Positions 19,443-28,813 of a stretch of DNA of 64,000 nucleotides are shown here, one piece after another (positions within the stretch are counted from its first letter, which is position 1; each line of letters starts with the position of its first letter). Source of the stretch: Lachnospiraceae bacterium (GTDB taxonomy: Bacteria; Bacillota; Clostridia; Lachnospirales; Lachnospiraceae); contig CAJSZQ010000010.1 in assembly GCA_910574185.1 (NCBI GenBank), forward strand, positions 49,557 to 113,556. Direction: 5' to 3'. A program made the translations under genes and the position numbers. Under the pieces are notes generated by a model that worked only from the letters and a program-made list of their open reading frames with translations, was not told the DNA's origin and searched no databases.

Positions 19443-20288
19443 TTATTCCCGCTCCAAAAGCTGCCGGTAAATTTCTCTCTTACCAACTCCCCTGTCTTTC
19501 GCCGTCCGCTTCATCGCTTCTTTCTTATCCATCCCCCGAGATAAATAATGTTCCATATGTTCTTCCAGAGAAAGCTCCATCCAGCCAGCCTGCTCTTCCT
19601 CTCTGAGCGCCTGTCTGCTCTTCCCTTCCATTACCAGTACGCACTCTCCCTTGGGCTCATGTTCCCTGTAATAGCCCAACGCCTCTTCTACCGTAGTCTG
19701 CCAAAGCGTCTCATGCCTTTTGGTCAGTTCTCTGCACACCGTCAGCCTGCGATTTCCAACTATTTTTAAAAATTCCTCCAACGTTTTGACCAGTCTGTGG
19801 GGCGCCTCATAGAACACTGCCGTCCGCGTCTCTCCTGTGATTTCTTCTAATATTTGCCTGCGTTCTTTCTTATCTGTCGGAAGAAACGCTTCAAAAGCAA
19901 ATCTTCTCGTAGAAAGCCCCGAAACCGTCAGCGCCGTAATACAGGCCGACGGTCCAGGCAGAGCTGTCACTGAAATCCCTTCTTCGTGACACATCCGCAC
20001 CAGTTCTTCCCCCGGATCGGAAATTCCAGGCGTCCCCGCATCCGTAATCAGGGCTATATTTTTCCCATCTTTCAATAGCCGAATCAACTTCTGCCCTTTC
20101 GTAAACTTATTATATTCGTGATAACTGGTCATCGGAGTTTTAATTTCAAAATGATTCAGAAGCTTAATGCTGTTGCGGGTATCCTCCGCCGCAATCAAAT
20201 CCGCTTCCTTTAATATCCTCACCGCCCGAAAAGTCATATCTTCCAGATTACCAATTGGCGTAGCGCATAAAAATAATGTTCCTGACAT
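19443..20288 (-). CDS. rsmI: 16S rRNA (cytidine-1402-2'-O)-methyltransferase RsmI
   Basis: 281 residues. It uses SAM to methylate the 2'-OH of C1402 in 16S rRNA at the decoding centre. Family blocks are the N-terminal LFLCATPIGNLEDMTFRAV, AAEDTRNS, ALITDAGTPGISDPGEELV and ALPGPSACITAL. It is downstream of a tRNA methyltransferase, ricT and holB in the order known from Bacillus (holB, yaaT, yabB, yazA, rsmI); the GIY-YIG member of that run is absent here and a homologue lies at 58.1 kb. Confidence 0.95.
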   Translation of the reverse strand: MSGTLFLCATPIGNLEDMTFRAVRILKEADLIAAEDTRNSIKLLNHFEIKTPMTSYHEYNKFTKGQKLIRLLKDGKNIALITDAGTPGISDPGEELVRMCHEEGISVTALPGPSACITALTVSGLSTRRFAFEAFLPTDKKERRQILEEITGETRTAVFYEAPHRLVKTLEEFLKIVGNRRLTVCRELTKRHETLWQTTVEEALGYYREHEPKGECVLVMEGKSRQALREEEQAGWMELSLEEHMEHYLSRGMDKKEAMKRTAKDRGVGKREIYRQLLERE

Positions 20289-20324
20289 TGTATCCTTCCC
20301 CGTTAAGTTATATAACCAATAAAA

Positions 20325-21149
20325 TCAAAGAATCTTTTCTGTCCGATTAGATGGAAACTTTTTCATTTCTCCGTACATACGCAGCGCTTCCTCTGTATAC
20401 TGCCCATCCTTTTCATATACGATAAGCGGCGGTTCCACCCGCATCCGGGGCCTGCCGCTGCGAAGTCCTTCTATCAAAACCATAGACGGCTCCTTGTCCA
20501 CATAGGAATGCACCATCTGCATCCGTTTGGGCTCAAGTCTGCACTCACACATCGCTTTCATGATTTCCGGCAGGCGAAACGGCCTGTGCACCATATAGAA
20601 ACGTCCCTTCTCTTTTAAAAGCTTCGCGCTCTGCTCTAGTACGTCCCGCAGAGTACAATACACCTCATGTCTGGCGATATATTTAGAATCATTTACATTC
20701 TTTACTCCATGCGACTGAATCATATAAGGCGGATTCACCGTTATAACTTCAAAAGAGGCCGCGCCATATATCTCCGCCGCCTCTTTAATGTCTCCCGTCC
20801 TTATCTCAATCTTTCCTTCCAGATTGTTATACTTTACGCTGCGTCTTGCTATGTCCGCACTGACTTCCTGAATCTCCAGTCCACCATAGAACGCTCCCTC
20901 ATTCTTTGCCTCCAGAAGAATCGGCACAATCCCGGTACCTGTTCCTAAATCCAAAGCCCGCTCCCCCTTTTTTACTTTTGCAAAGGAAGAAAGCAGAACC
21001 GCATCTATTCCAAAACAGAACAAACTCGGATTCTGAATCAGGCAGTAACCTCCTGTCTGAAGATCGTCCAGGCGTTCTCCTTCCCTCAAAAGAGACTCCT
21101 TCTCTACGCCATCTTCCGAAACTTTATTATTTCTATATTCATTATTCAT
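20325..21149 (-). CDS. tRNA1(Val) (adenine-37-N6)-methyltransferase-like protein (YabB/TrmN6)
   Basis: 274 residues. The SAM site LDLGTGTGIVPILL and the N6-adenine motif NPPY (VITVNPPYM) identify a TrmN6-family methyltransferase. The FGIDAVLLSSF block near the N-terminus is typical. It overlaps the end of ricT by eight bases, so translation is likely coupled. The exact tRNA target is inferred from the family. Confidence 0.92.
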   Translation of the reverse strand: MNNEYRNNKVSEDGVEKESLLREGERLDDLQTGGYCLIQNPSLFCFGIDAVLLSSFAKVKKGERALDLGTGTGIVPILLEAKNEGAFYGGLEIQEVSADIARRSVKYNNLEGKIEIRTGDIKEAAEIYGAASFEVITVNPPYMIQSHGVKNVNDSKYIARHEVYCTLRDVLEQSAKLLKEKGRFYMVHRPFRLPEIMKAMCECRLEPKRMQMVHSYVDKEPSMVLIEGLRSGRPRMRVEPPLIVYEKDGQYTEEALRMYGEMKKFPSNRTEKIL

Positions 21150-22053
21150 TTTCTAATTTAGAAGAGCTATTCTTCTCCTCCAGCGCTTTTAACTGTTTCA
21201 TTTCCTCAGAAGACAATTTCATATCCTTCTTCTTTCTTCTTGGCTTAAATCGAAGTTCCCCAGCCTTATACTCCCGTATCTCCTTCTCGTCATTATCCAA
21301 ATCGACTACCACTTTCACCTGCTGCCTGAGTACATTCACTGAATGAACGGTTCCCCGCAGCTTCTCAGGTGTTGTCACAATATCGCCAATCAGCGGCAGA
21401 TGGCTGTTCAGCTCTTCATAAGTCTCTTCTTCATTTGTCAGACAGCACATAAGTCTTCCGCATACCCCAGATATTTTTGTCGGGTTCAGGGATAAATTCT
21501 GCTCCTTTGCCATACGAATTGACACCGGCGCAAATTCCGTCAAATACGTATGACAGCACAGCGTCCTGCCGCAGATGCCAAGTCCGCCGCGTATCTTCGT
21601 CTCATCGCGGACTCCAATCTGGCGCAGCTCAATTCTGGTCCGGAATACCCCTGCCAAATCTTTCACCAATTCCCGGAAATCAATCCTTCCATCCGCAGTA
21701 AAATAAAACAATACTTTATTATTATCAAAGGTGTATTCTGCATCTATCAGCTTCATCTCCAGCTTATGCTTACGAATTTTCTCCTGACAGATTGTAAAAG
21801 CCTCCTTCTCTTTCTCCCGGTTCTTTGTCTCCTTGCGCTTATCCTCCTGCGTGGCAATTCTAATAACCGGCTTCAGCGGCTGCAGAATCTGCCCGTCGTC
21901 TATCTCCCGTATTCCCGTCACAACGGAGCCAATTTCGACTCCTCTTGCCGTCTCTACAATTACTTGGTCTCCTGTATCGATATTAAATTTCCCCGGAGCA
22001 AAAAAGTATACTTTCCCCGCCGTACGAAATCTCACCCCAATTACCTTTGTCAT
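21142..22053 (-). CDS. ricT: RicT/YaaT, PSP1-domain regulatory iron-sulfur protein
   Basis: 303 residues. The PSP1 domain is recognised by GVRFRTAGKVYFF, VIVETARGVEIGSVV and the Cys-rich GICGRTLCCHTYL and GVCGRLMCCLTNEEETYEEL blocks. In Bacillus, YaaT with YlbF and YmcA forms a complex that binds Fe-S clusters and promotes RNase Y action, affecting sporulation and competence. The C-terminus is a charged tail rich in Lys and Glu. It starts three bases after the holB stop, giving an operon with holB and the tRNA methyltransferase. Confidence 0.93.
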   Translation of the reverse strand: MTKVIGVRFRTAGKVYFFAPGKFNIDTGDQVIVETARGVEIGSVVTGIREIDDGQILQPLKPVIRIATQEDKRKETKNREKEKEAFTICQEKIRKHKLEMKLIDAEYTFDNNKVLFYFTADGRIDFRELVKDLAGVFRTRIELRQIGVRDETKIRGGLGICGRTLCCHTYLTEFAPVSIRMAKEQNLSLNPTKISGVCGRLMCCLTNEEETYEELNSHLPLIGDIVTTPEKLRGTVHSVNVLRQQVKVVVDLDNDEKEIREYKAGELRFKPRRKKKDMKLSSEEMKQLKALEEKNSSSKLENE

Positions 22054-22056
22054 AGA

Positions 22057-23043
22057 TTAATTCTCCTTTATCGTCAGAAATAGAAGTTCCATTACAAGCG
22101 CAAAATTCACATTCGCCCGAAGCCTTGCTTTGGACTTCTCAAGGCTCTCCAAAACCAGCTCAATTCCCTCATAAGAGCTTTTCATTGCCCGCTCTCTAAT
22201 CTCTGGAATCAGTTCCTTGAACACAATCTTATCCACGTCTCTGGTTGCCTTGTACATCAGAACATCCCGATACCAAATCATAATAATATCGAAATACTCC
22301 TCCACATCCAGCTTATACGCATGAATATGTCTCACAGCCTCAAGCAGCGCGTTAAACTCCATCCCGCGGATATTCCTCAGCAGATTTACCGCTTCTTCCC
22401 GAATCGCATCGTATTTTTCGTTCTTCGCCAGCAGGACTGCCCTTCCGATATTCCCCTGTGCAAAAGCAGTACACATCTCCGCCTTATAATCCGGCACTCC
22501 CATCTTCTCCATCAAATATTTCTTAATCAGAGTATCCTTTACATTGCGCAGCTTTAACATCACGCATCTTGAAGTAATCGTCGGAAGAAGTTTTTCCGCA
22601 TTCTCAGTCAACAGCAAAATTACCGCATACTCCGGCGGCTCTTCAATCGTCTTTAAAAGAGCGTTCTGCGCCTGTTCTGTCATCCGGTCCGCCCCGTCAA
22701 TAATATAAATCTTATACGGTCCCTGATAGGGCTTAATCATAATATCATTATTTATCTTTGTCCGGATAACATCCACACCGATACTATTTTCCAACGACTC
22801 AATCGTAATCAAATCCGGATGGCTCTTACTGTCTACCTGCTTGCAGGAATGACATTCGTTACAGGGATCTGCTCCCTGGTTCTCACAGAGCAAAGTTCCC
22901 GCAAACAGCATGGCCAGCATATTCTTCCCAGACCCTCTAGCTCCATTGAGAATATATGCGTGAGATACCTTATTCTGACGCACTGCATTCTCAATATAGC
23001 TAATCACATTCTTGTGTCCTATTACATCCTTAAAGCTATCCAT
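22057..23043 (-). CDS. holB: DNA polymerase III delta' subunit HolB
   Basis: 328 residues of the clamp-loader delta' family. There is a Walker-A-like loop GARGSGKN, a zinc-binding cluster (LLCENQGADPCNECHSC) and the SRC motif in TITSRCVML. The block QNALLKTIEEPPEYAVILLL is characteristic. It overlaps the guanylate-kinase-like gene by eight bases and precedes ricT by three, as in the conserved Firmicute order. Confidence 0.94.
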   Translation of the reverse strand: MDSFKDVIGHKNVISYIENAVRQNKVSHAYILNGARGSGKNMLAMLFAGTLLCENQGADPCNECHSCKQVDSKSHPDLITIESLENSIGVDVIRTKINNDIMIKPYQGPYKIYIIDGADRMTEQAQNALLKTIEEPPEYAVILLLTENAEKLLPTITSRCVMLKLRNVKDTLIKKYLMEKMGVPDYKAEMCTAFAQGNIGRAVLLAKNEKYDAIREEAVNLLRNIRGMEFNALLEAVRHIHAYKLDVEEYFDIIMIWYRDVLMYKATRDVDKIVFKELIPEIRERAMKSSYEGIELVLESLEKSKARLRANVNFALVMELLFLTIKEN

Positions 23044-23617
23044 TCTGTATCTCCTCTGTTATCTTCTTAAGACATGTCTCCATGTCCGTATTTTCATATC
23101 TTTTATCTATTCCGAGACGCCTTAAATTCTCCTCGCAGAAATCCTCCTCGTCCGCTAAGAATCTCCTGCACATCTCTTTGTACTTTGGTTGGGTCTGACT
23201 CTGCTCTCGCTTCAGCGCCCTCTCTAGTCTAACTCCATCATCTACCTCTATATAAATAGGAATCATCTGCTCCGCCCCATAATACGTCCGCATTTTTTCA
23301 TAGGATTCCAGCGTACCAATCATCAGATAACTCTTATGATACAAGTCAATCTGTCCATCGTCTACGGTAAAATACTTCCAAACGCCATGCACTGTATGAT
23401 ATGCCCGGAGCTCAACCACTTTTTCTTCCGCTTCAAGCCGGTTAAGCTCTGCCTCATCCACAAAATGATACTGAACGCCGCTTCGTTCACCCTCTCTCAA
23501 CGGCCTGGTTGTATACGAAACCACTTTGCCAAGGCCGGGAAAACGCTTCATAACCTCTCTGTAGAGCGTATCCTTGCCAGAGGAACTTTTTCCCATCATA
23601 TAATATATCTTACCCAT
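23036..23617 (-). CDS. Guanylate kinase-like protein
   Basis: 193 residues. P-loop GKSSSGKD and GMP-binding-like SYTTRPLREGE/GVQYHFV blocks fit the guanylate kinase fold. The P-loop ends in Lys-Asp rather than Lys-Ser/Thr, and the lid region differs, so it is probably a paralogue and not the essential Gmk. It occupies the place where Bacillus has thymidylate kinase between the decarboxylase and holB. The frame is open to 23632; ATG 23617, after GAGG, gives the usual MGKIYYMMG start. Confidence 0.82.
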   Translation of the reverse strand: MGKIYYMMGKSSSGKDTLYREVMKRFPGLGKVVSYTTRPLREGERSGVQYHFVDEAELNRLEAEEKVVELRAYHTVHGVWKYFTVDDGQIDLYHKSYLMIGTLESYEKMRTYYGAEQMIPIYIEVDDGVRLERALKREQSQTQPKYKEMCRRFLADEEDFCEENLRRLGIDKRYENTDMETCLKKITEEIQNG

Positions 23618-23752
23618 CTGTTCCAACCTCATTCCTTTGTGCCTGAATCACGCCAAGCAGCTCCCCTTCAGCCCGCCTGCATCCATTGCATTTAACGGCA
23701 TCCGAAGGCTGTCCGTTCTCTCGCCGCCCAAACGCTCCGGTATGCTTCCGCC

Positions 23753-25183
23753 TTATTCTCTCTGTATCCGCAGCGCCCGTATCCGCCCGGCCTTCTCTGT
23801 GCCCTCTATAGAAAACCCGGCCGCCTGATACTGCAGTAGAAGATTAACCGTTTCCCGCGATATCCGCTCGCCAGGAACAATCAGAGGACTTCCCGGCGGG
23901 TATAAATATGCATATTCCGCGGAAATCCTTCCCACCGCATCCTGCCAGGCAAGTTCCTCCGTACCTGATTCCCTGTCACTAATTTCAAACGCCCTAGCGC
24001 AAGTCATCACCTGCTCGTTAACCGGCAGCCCATCTATTCCAACGTCCCCGGTCTCACCGACTTTGCCGCTACTTCCTTTCTCCAGTTCTGCGTCAATCTC
24101 AAACAAAGCTCTCTGCAGTCTTGCAAACCCTTCCCGACTGTCACTGACAGAAGTCATAGCGACCACGTACGTTCCCGCCGCCATCTCCAACTGTAGATGG
24201 AACCGTTCCAAAAGTACCTGGTACAGATCTTTCCCTGTTATTCCCAGCCCATTTACGGAAATAACCAGCTTCGAACAATCATAGTTCTCCGTACTGACCA
24301 ACCGCAGACACTTCAACTTCCCAAGACTATCCCTAAGTTGCGTCAGACGTTCCACATAATCCTCAAACAGCTCTCTTCCCCGCCCGTCAATCATACGCAC
24401 ACAGTTGTCAATACTCGCCATCAGAATATAAGACGGACTGGAGGACTGGAGCATGTCCAGATACCGAAAGATTCTTCTCCGGTCTGCAAACTCTCCCTGT
24501 ACATGAAGCAGCGCTGTCTGAGTCAGCGAAGGCAGCGTCTTATGAACGCTGTGAATTACAACGTCAGCTCCTTTTGCAAGCGCATTCGTGCCAAAATACG
24601 GATGAAATCCCAGATGAGAGCCATGGGCTTCATCCACAATCAACGGAATCCCGTAATCATGAACCACGTCGGCAATTCCCCTTATATCTGAAATCACTCC
24701 TTCAAAAGTCGGAGACACAACCACAACCGCCCGTATGTCCGTATACGCCATAAGCGCAGTTCTCACTGCGCTTACAGAAATATCCATATTCATATGAAGA
24801 CCGGCCTCAAATTCCGGATATAAATATACCGGTTTAAGCTCATTCAGATATATCGCGTGATATACAGACTTGTGGCAGTGCCGCGCCGCCAATATCCGTT
24901 CTCCCTTATACGTACTTCCAAGAATCGCACTTAAGATTCCCGCCGTACTTCCATTCACCAAATATCTGCTTTCCTCGGCGCCATACACCTTTGCTGCCAA
25001 CCTCTGAGCATCCTTAAGAATTCCACCCGCATGGTGCAGGTCATCAAATCCCTCTATCTCCGTAATATCAATCTCATACGGAAGCTTGACGCCGCCTGAC
25101 GTCCGCCTCTTATGCCCCGGCATATGGAAACCATAATAATCAGACGCGCTATATTCTACAAGTCGGCTATACAATCCATTCAT
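23753..25183 (-). CDS. Orn/Lys/Arg decarboxylase family protein (PLP-dependent)
   Basis: 476 residues. Opens with YGFHMPGHKRR, the family start; FLVNGST-like SRYLVNGSTAGILSAILG, VDEAHGSHLGFHPYFG and the PLP-lysine site HSVHKTLPSLTQTALLHV follow. It removes the carboxyl group from a basic amino acid (lysine, ornithine or arginine), which feeds polyamine synthesis; the exact substrate is not readable. It is the YaaO-type gene that commonly stands at the head of the holB cluster. 135 GC-rich bases without an open frame separate it from the guanylate-kinase-like gene. Confidence 0.92.
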   Translation of the reverse strand: MNGLYSRLVEYSASDYYGFHMPGHKRRTSGGVKLPYEIDITEIEGFDDLHHAGGILKDAQRLAAKVYGAEESRYLVNGSTAGILSAILGSTYKGERILAARHCHKSVYHAIYLNELKPVYLYPEFEAGLHMNMDISVSAVRTALMAYTDIRAVVVVSPTFEGVISDIRGIADVVHDYGIPLIVDEAHGSHLGFHPYFGTNALAKGADVVIHSVHKTLPSLTQTALLHVQGEFADRRRIFRYLDMLQSSSPSYILMASIDNCVRMIDGRGRELFEDYVERLTQLRDSLGKLKCLRLVSTENYDCSKLVISVNGLGITGKDLYQVLLERFHLQLEMAAGTYVVAMTSVSDSREGFARLQRALFEIDAELEKGSSGKVGETGDVGIDGLPVNEQVMTCARAFEISDRESGTEELAWQDAVGRISAEYAYLYPPGSPLIVPGERISRETVNLLLQYQAAGFSIEGTEKAGRIRALRIQRE

Positions 25184-25297
25184 GAATATCTTATTATTTC
25201 TCCAATCCTTCTAAACGTTACTCTTCACTCCGTTCACAGTAACTTCTAAACTTCTTCAACAGCTATACTTATATCTTACCAGTTTGCAAAGGTTTTA

Positions 25298-26497
25298 TCA
25301 AGCTAAAAACTCCTCCAGGATTTCCCTTATCAGGACTTCTTTGGAAAGCGCGCTCATCTGCTTGTCCCCTTTCTGCTCTTCCGCCGCAAGCTTTTCAGCC
25401 GCTCTCTCTGCGTTTCTCTCTACTGCCTTCTCCGCCAGGCGTTCCGCAAGCTGCTGTTCCTTCTTTCTTCCACGTGCAGTCTTCTTTCCCTTCGATGCCT
25501 CTTTCACGCCCACGTCTGCCCATTTGGTATCCGCTACCGCCGTCTCTACAATATTTTCCATCAACTTTTCGGAAATTCTCTCTACCCGGCTATCCGTCTC
25601 GCGGTCTCTGTTATTTTCATTTATACTATCTGTTTGTTCCTTCACAGTCTCTGCCTGTCTTTCCATTTGGCTGCCCACAGATTGTTTTGCCGTATCATCC
25701 GCCCAGTTTTCCGGCTGGCTGTCCACAGCCCGTTCTACGACGTCGTCAGACCGTTTTTCTCTCCGGTTGTCAATTACTCTCTCTCCCCGGCTGTCTACCG
25801 CATACTCCCTGCGTTCCGCCATCCTAAGCCCTTCCGGCGCCGTTCCCGCTTCCGGCGCACGATAAGGTTCTGGGGACTGATAGGGTTCTGGCATCACTGG
25901 CGGCAAAATGTCCGGCGTATCTGTCGGAGCAGGAACTTCTTCTCTAGGCCTTGGCCGCTCTGGATTATTCAGCTCTTTGTTCCTCTCAAATTTGCGCGCA
26001 CAGAAATTATCCAGATAATCTACCATATATGTGCGAATAACATTCAAACAATATTCCTCATCCATAGCCACCCGCATCAAAAACAGCAAAATACCTATTG
26101 CCGCGCCGCCGCCCGCGCTCTGCAGAACAAAATCAGTCATTCCCATAAAAGCATACTCAATCCCTGCGCCCACAAGTCCCGCCAGAAGGCAGCCCCAGGC
26201 TGACGCCCGTTCCAGCCTTCTCCAGCTGTGAAGGCGGATTCTCATAATCCGATACTCATATATGTATTTCTCTACAAATACCTCCACATTCTGTACCCGG
26301 TCGCTGACCATGCATGTATGCTCATATTTCGCCCGCACCAGCCGCATCAGTGAATGAGAACTCTTCCCCATATTTCCCGCCGCTTTCATAAGGCTCTTGA
26401 GTGAAATGCTGACCACACATTTACTGATTACTCCGACAACCGCAAAGACGCCTATGAGGACAAGCAGAAGACGCCTGTCCATGTTTACTTCCAACAT
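25298..26497 (-). CDS. Membrane protein with charged repetitive tail, unknown function
   Basis: 399 residues. A membrane segment at about 9-28 (LLLVLIGVFAVVGVISKCVV), a helical region, and two more hydrophobic segments (CLLAGLVGAGIEYAFMG, GGGAAIGILLFLMRVA) form the first half. A Pro-rich stretch (PAPTDTPDILPPVMPEPY) leads to a long charged tail with loose Val-Asp-Ser-Arg-type repeats and an Ala/Glu/Arg coiled coil. No family was recognised. ATG 26497 follows GGAGGG; the longer frame to 26593 lacks a ribosome site. A palindrome overlapping a TATAAT sits just upstream. Confidence 0.75.
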   Translation of the reverse strand: MLEVNMDRRLLLVLIGVFAVVGVISKCVVSISLKSLMKAAGNMGKSSHSLMRLVRAKYEHTCMVSDRVQNVEVFVEKYIYEYRIMRIRLHSWRRLERASAWGCLLAGLVGAGIEYAFMGMTDFVLQSAGGGAAIGILLFLMRVAMDEEYCLNVIRTYMVDYLDNFCARKFERNKELNNPERPRPREEVPAPTDTPDILPPVMPEPYQSPEPYRAPEAGTAPEGLRMAERREYAVDSRGERVIDNRREKRSDDVVERAVDSQPENWADDTAKQSVGSQMERQAETVKEQTDSINENNRDRETDSRVERISEKLMENIVETAVADTKWADVGVKEASKGKKTARGRKKEQQLAERLAEKAVERNAERAAEKLAAEEQKGDKQMSALSKEVLIREILEEFLA

Positions 26498-26516
26498 AAT
26501 CTTACCCTCCTTCTTT

Positions 26517-26536
26517 GATTCGATTATAACCGAATC
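26517..26536 (-). promoter_or_regulatory. Palindrome over a possible -10 box
   Basis: GATTCG and CGAATC arms flank GTTATAAT when read leftward, 20 bases before the start of the unknown membrane protein. TATAAT could be a -10 box under repressor control; no good -35 box was found. Confidence 0.35.
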
Positions 26537-26671
26537 AGAAAAAGAGGGTAGAAAAATCGTTTTCCATATTTCGCATTTAATTTTCCGAAACATGCCGCTC
26601 CATGGCGAATCTACTCCGTCTTGTCAGACGCTGTCGCCCTGGCTGTCACAAGATGTCATTCGCCCTTCCGG

Positions 26672-27364
26672 CTAAATTCTAGCCGTCAGATTCTTTACAA
26701 GCCTCACGCTGTGCTCGATTGCCTTCTTTTCAAAGGTCGGATAATCCTCCGACGCACTTCCGTCCGCCTTATCTGAAATAGCACGAATAATGACACACGA
26801 AACTTTGTTCAGGTATGCCGCATGAGCGATTGCCGCGCCTTCCATCTCTGTACACAAGCCTCCAAAATTCTCTGTTATCTTTCCTTTCACCTCGTCTGAC
26901 GCCACAAACTGGTCCCCACTTACTACCCTTCCAGTAAAGGTATTGATATCCGGATTCGCCTCTGCATTCGCCTCTACTGCCAGATTAATCAGCCGTTCGT
27001 TCGCCGGAAATGAAAGTACACCCATCCGGGGCACCTCTCCCAACGGATACCCAAACGCCGTCGCATCCATATCATGATAAAGTGCATCTGTAGAGATTAC
27101 CATATCGCCAATATTAATTCTTGCATCCAGCGAACCTGCAATACCTGTATTAATCAGTATATCTGCATGGAACTCCGACACAAGAACCTGAGCGCAGATT
27201 CCCGCGTTCACTTTCCCGATGCCGCTGCGTACCACTGTAACATCCTTGCCGCCAAGCTTACCGCAAAAGAATATCATCCCAGCGCGTTCTACGGTCTCCT
27301 CCGTCTCCATCGCTTCCTTTAAAGCTGCAACTTCTTCATCCATAGCTCCGATAATTCCAATCAT
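26672..27364 (-). CDS. mtnN: 5'-methylthioadenosine/S-adenosylhomocysteine nucleosidase
   Basis: 230 residues. It hydrolyses MTA and SAH to adenine and a thioribose derivative, recycling methionine and removing methyltransferase by-products. MIGIIGAMDEEVAAL, VVVRSGIGKVNA-like VTVVRSGIGKVNAGICAQVL, FVASDEVK, CTEMEGAAIAHAAYL and the catalytic Asp in IRAISDKADGSASEDYP are all present. ATG 27364 follows CAGGAGGAAG and gives the normal length; the frame extends to 27433 without support. Confidence 0.95.
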   Translation of the reverse strand: MIGIIGAMDEEVAALKEAMETEETVERAGMIFFCGKLGGKDVTVVRSGIGKVNAGICAQVLVSEFHADILINTGIAGSLDARINIGDMVISTDALYHDMDATAFGYPLGEVPRMGVLSFPANERLINLAVEANAEANPDINTFTGRVVSGDQFVASDEVKGKITENFGGLCTEMEGAAIAHAAYLNKVSCVIIRAISDKADGSASEDYPTFEKKAIEHSVRLVKNLTARI

Positions 27365-27530
27365 CTTATCTTCCTCCTGCGTCTCTTCATCTTCCTTTCG
27401 CTTTATCCTATCATACTTTATTTTTTGTTGCAATTATGTTTCTTACAATTACATGGCGTTGCCTACGCCTTATTACAATTCACAGGTCATATGGAAATTC
27501 AGGCAAGTTATTTTGGCGAAATGTGAATGA

Positions 27531-27818
27531 GACACTACACTGGGAAGATTTTTTTCTTATGATGAATTTCTCGACTGTTTATCGTTGTTCTGGAAAGAGA
27601 TTGATAAATATTATGGACAGAATGATGTATGTATATCTATATTGGGTTCAGGACTTACTCGCATAGGTGACACATCTTTTACTAAACAAGAATTTCTTGA
27701 TATAATAATTGGGTCGTATAGATTAAGCCGTCATAAAATAAAATCATCCTATAAGTTGCATATTGTGTACAAAGAGAGCGATGATTTATTTTTAAATAAA
27801 ATCGGCGAAAACATATAA
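27531..27818 (+). pseudogene. C-terminal remnant of a macro-domain (DUF6430/ThsA-macro-like) protein
   Basis: An open frame of 95 residues after an in-frame TGA at 27528, with no start codon or ribosome site at its beginning. The peptide ends a macro-like fold: DVCISILGSGLTRIGDTSF, FLDIIIGSYRLSRHKIKSS, YKLHIVYKESDDLFL. From memory this is closest to DUF6430 proteins, whose macro domain also occurs in some ThsA proteins of Thoeris defence. The DNA is clearly more AT-rich than its neighbours. The 5' part is missing, so it is most likely a decayed acquired gene. Confidence 0.5.
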
Positions 27819-27870
27819 TAAAAATACAAGCCTATAAAATAAATAATCATGGGTTTGTTAAATACAAAAA

Positions 27871-27913
27871 TAAGACCGGGAACCTGTTTTTTAGATTCCC
27901 GGACGTTTTTTTA
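27871..27913. terminator. Intrinsic terminator between convergent genes
   Basis: Stem CCGGGAA/TTCCCGG (27876-27902) with a seven-base T-run to the right. It may serve the remnant on the plus strand, and the nuclease gene on the other strand, which stops at 27911. Confidence 0.75.
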
Positions 27914-28735
27914 TGCTGTCTGTTCTGCTTTTAGTTTTTTCACCTCATCAAGAGAAAGTCCAGAAATATTCGCAATTTCTTCCAGAGCATATTTTCCAGC
28001 TGCCAGCATACGAAGAGCAACCTCTTTTAAAGATTCACTTCTCATATCTTCCATAATTTTACACATCTCATTCACTCCTTTCGGGTTCTCTTTTAGATAC
28101 CGTGTTCGGTTTGCCATCAATTCAAAATTCATATCATCTGCTTTGGTACAATTAAAATCGTGCATGAGTTTTCCTATGGCGGAATCACCACGATATTCAC
28201 CATTCACATAAAGAATATACTCCCCATCTTCAAAAGATTTACCCGTTGCGAGGTTGATTCTTTCAATAGGATAAACTGCTTCACCCTGATTATAAAAATC
28301 TTTTTCGATGATAAAGATTGTATATGTGTCTGGCAATTCTTTAAATTCCTGACCGGAATGAAGATTCTCTATATCCATTACACTTGAATGATATCTTGCT
28401 CTGTGTGGGTCTGCTCCCTTATCTTGCCTCTGGATTTCCAAATCATACTTTTTTCCGGCTGAATCCATTCCATATGCGTCCAGGCAGATAGAACGTGCTC
28501 CAACCAGTCTTTTCATATCTTTCTGTGTTTCACAATCAGTAATAATTAAATCCGGTTTATCTGTGATAATGCGTAACACAAATTCAGCCAATGGAATATT
28601 ATCCTTGAAAAGACAACGCATAAAGTCATCATCGATTGGCCTTAACAAACACAAACGTTGCAAATCTTCTTGATGTTGTTTATCCGTCACTGTCAATCTT
28701 CCTACCTGCTTTCCCTCTCGTTTTCGTATCTCCAT
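27911..28735 (-). CDS. Rpn-family PD-(D/E)XK nuclease / putative transposase
   Basis: 274 residues. The N-terminal start PIDDDFMRCLFKDNIPLAEF and the nuclease core LDAYGMDSAGKKYDLEIQRQ (Asp, then Glu-x-Gln) match the Rpn/PDDEXK transposase group, which cut DNA and promote recombination. The C-terminus has the usual short helical tail with SGLSLDEVKKLK. The gene appears intact. It lies among decayed mobile genes in an AT-rich patch and is likely acquired. The start at 28735 has only a moderate ribosome site (GGAGGTTTATGGTAGT further upstream). Confidence 0.88.
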   Translation of the reverse strand: MEIRKREGKQVGRLTVTDKQHQEDLQRLCLLRPIDDDFMRCLFKDNIPLAEFVLRIITDKPDLIITDCETQKDMKRLVGARSICLDAYGMDSAGKKYDLEIQRQDKGADPHRARYHSSVMDIENLHSGQEFKELPDTYTIFIIEKDFYNQGEAVYPIERINLATGKSFEDGEYILYVNGEYRGDSAIGKLMHDFNCTKADDMNFELMANRTRYLKENPKGVNEMCKIMEDMRSESLKEVALRMLAAGKYALEEIANISGLSLDEVKKLKAEQTA

Positions 28736-28813
28736 ACTACCATAAACCTCCTGATTTTACAAGCCGGGAGCCAGCGCATTTCTGAATCCCGGCCTGTTTC
28801 CGTTATCGCTTTT

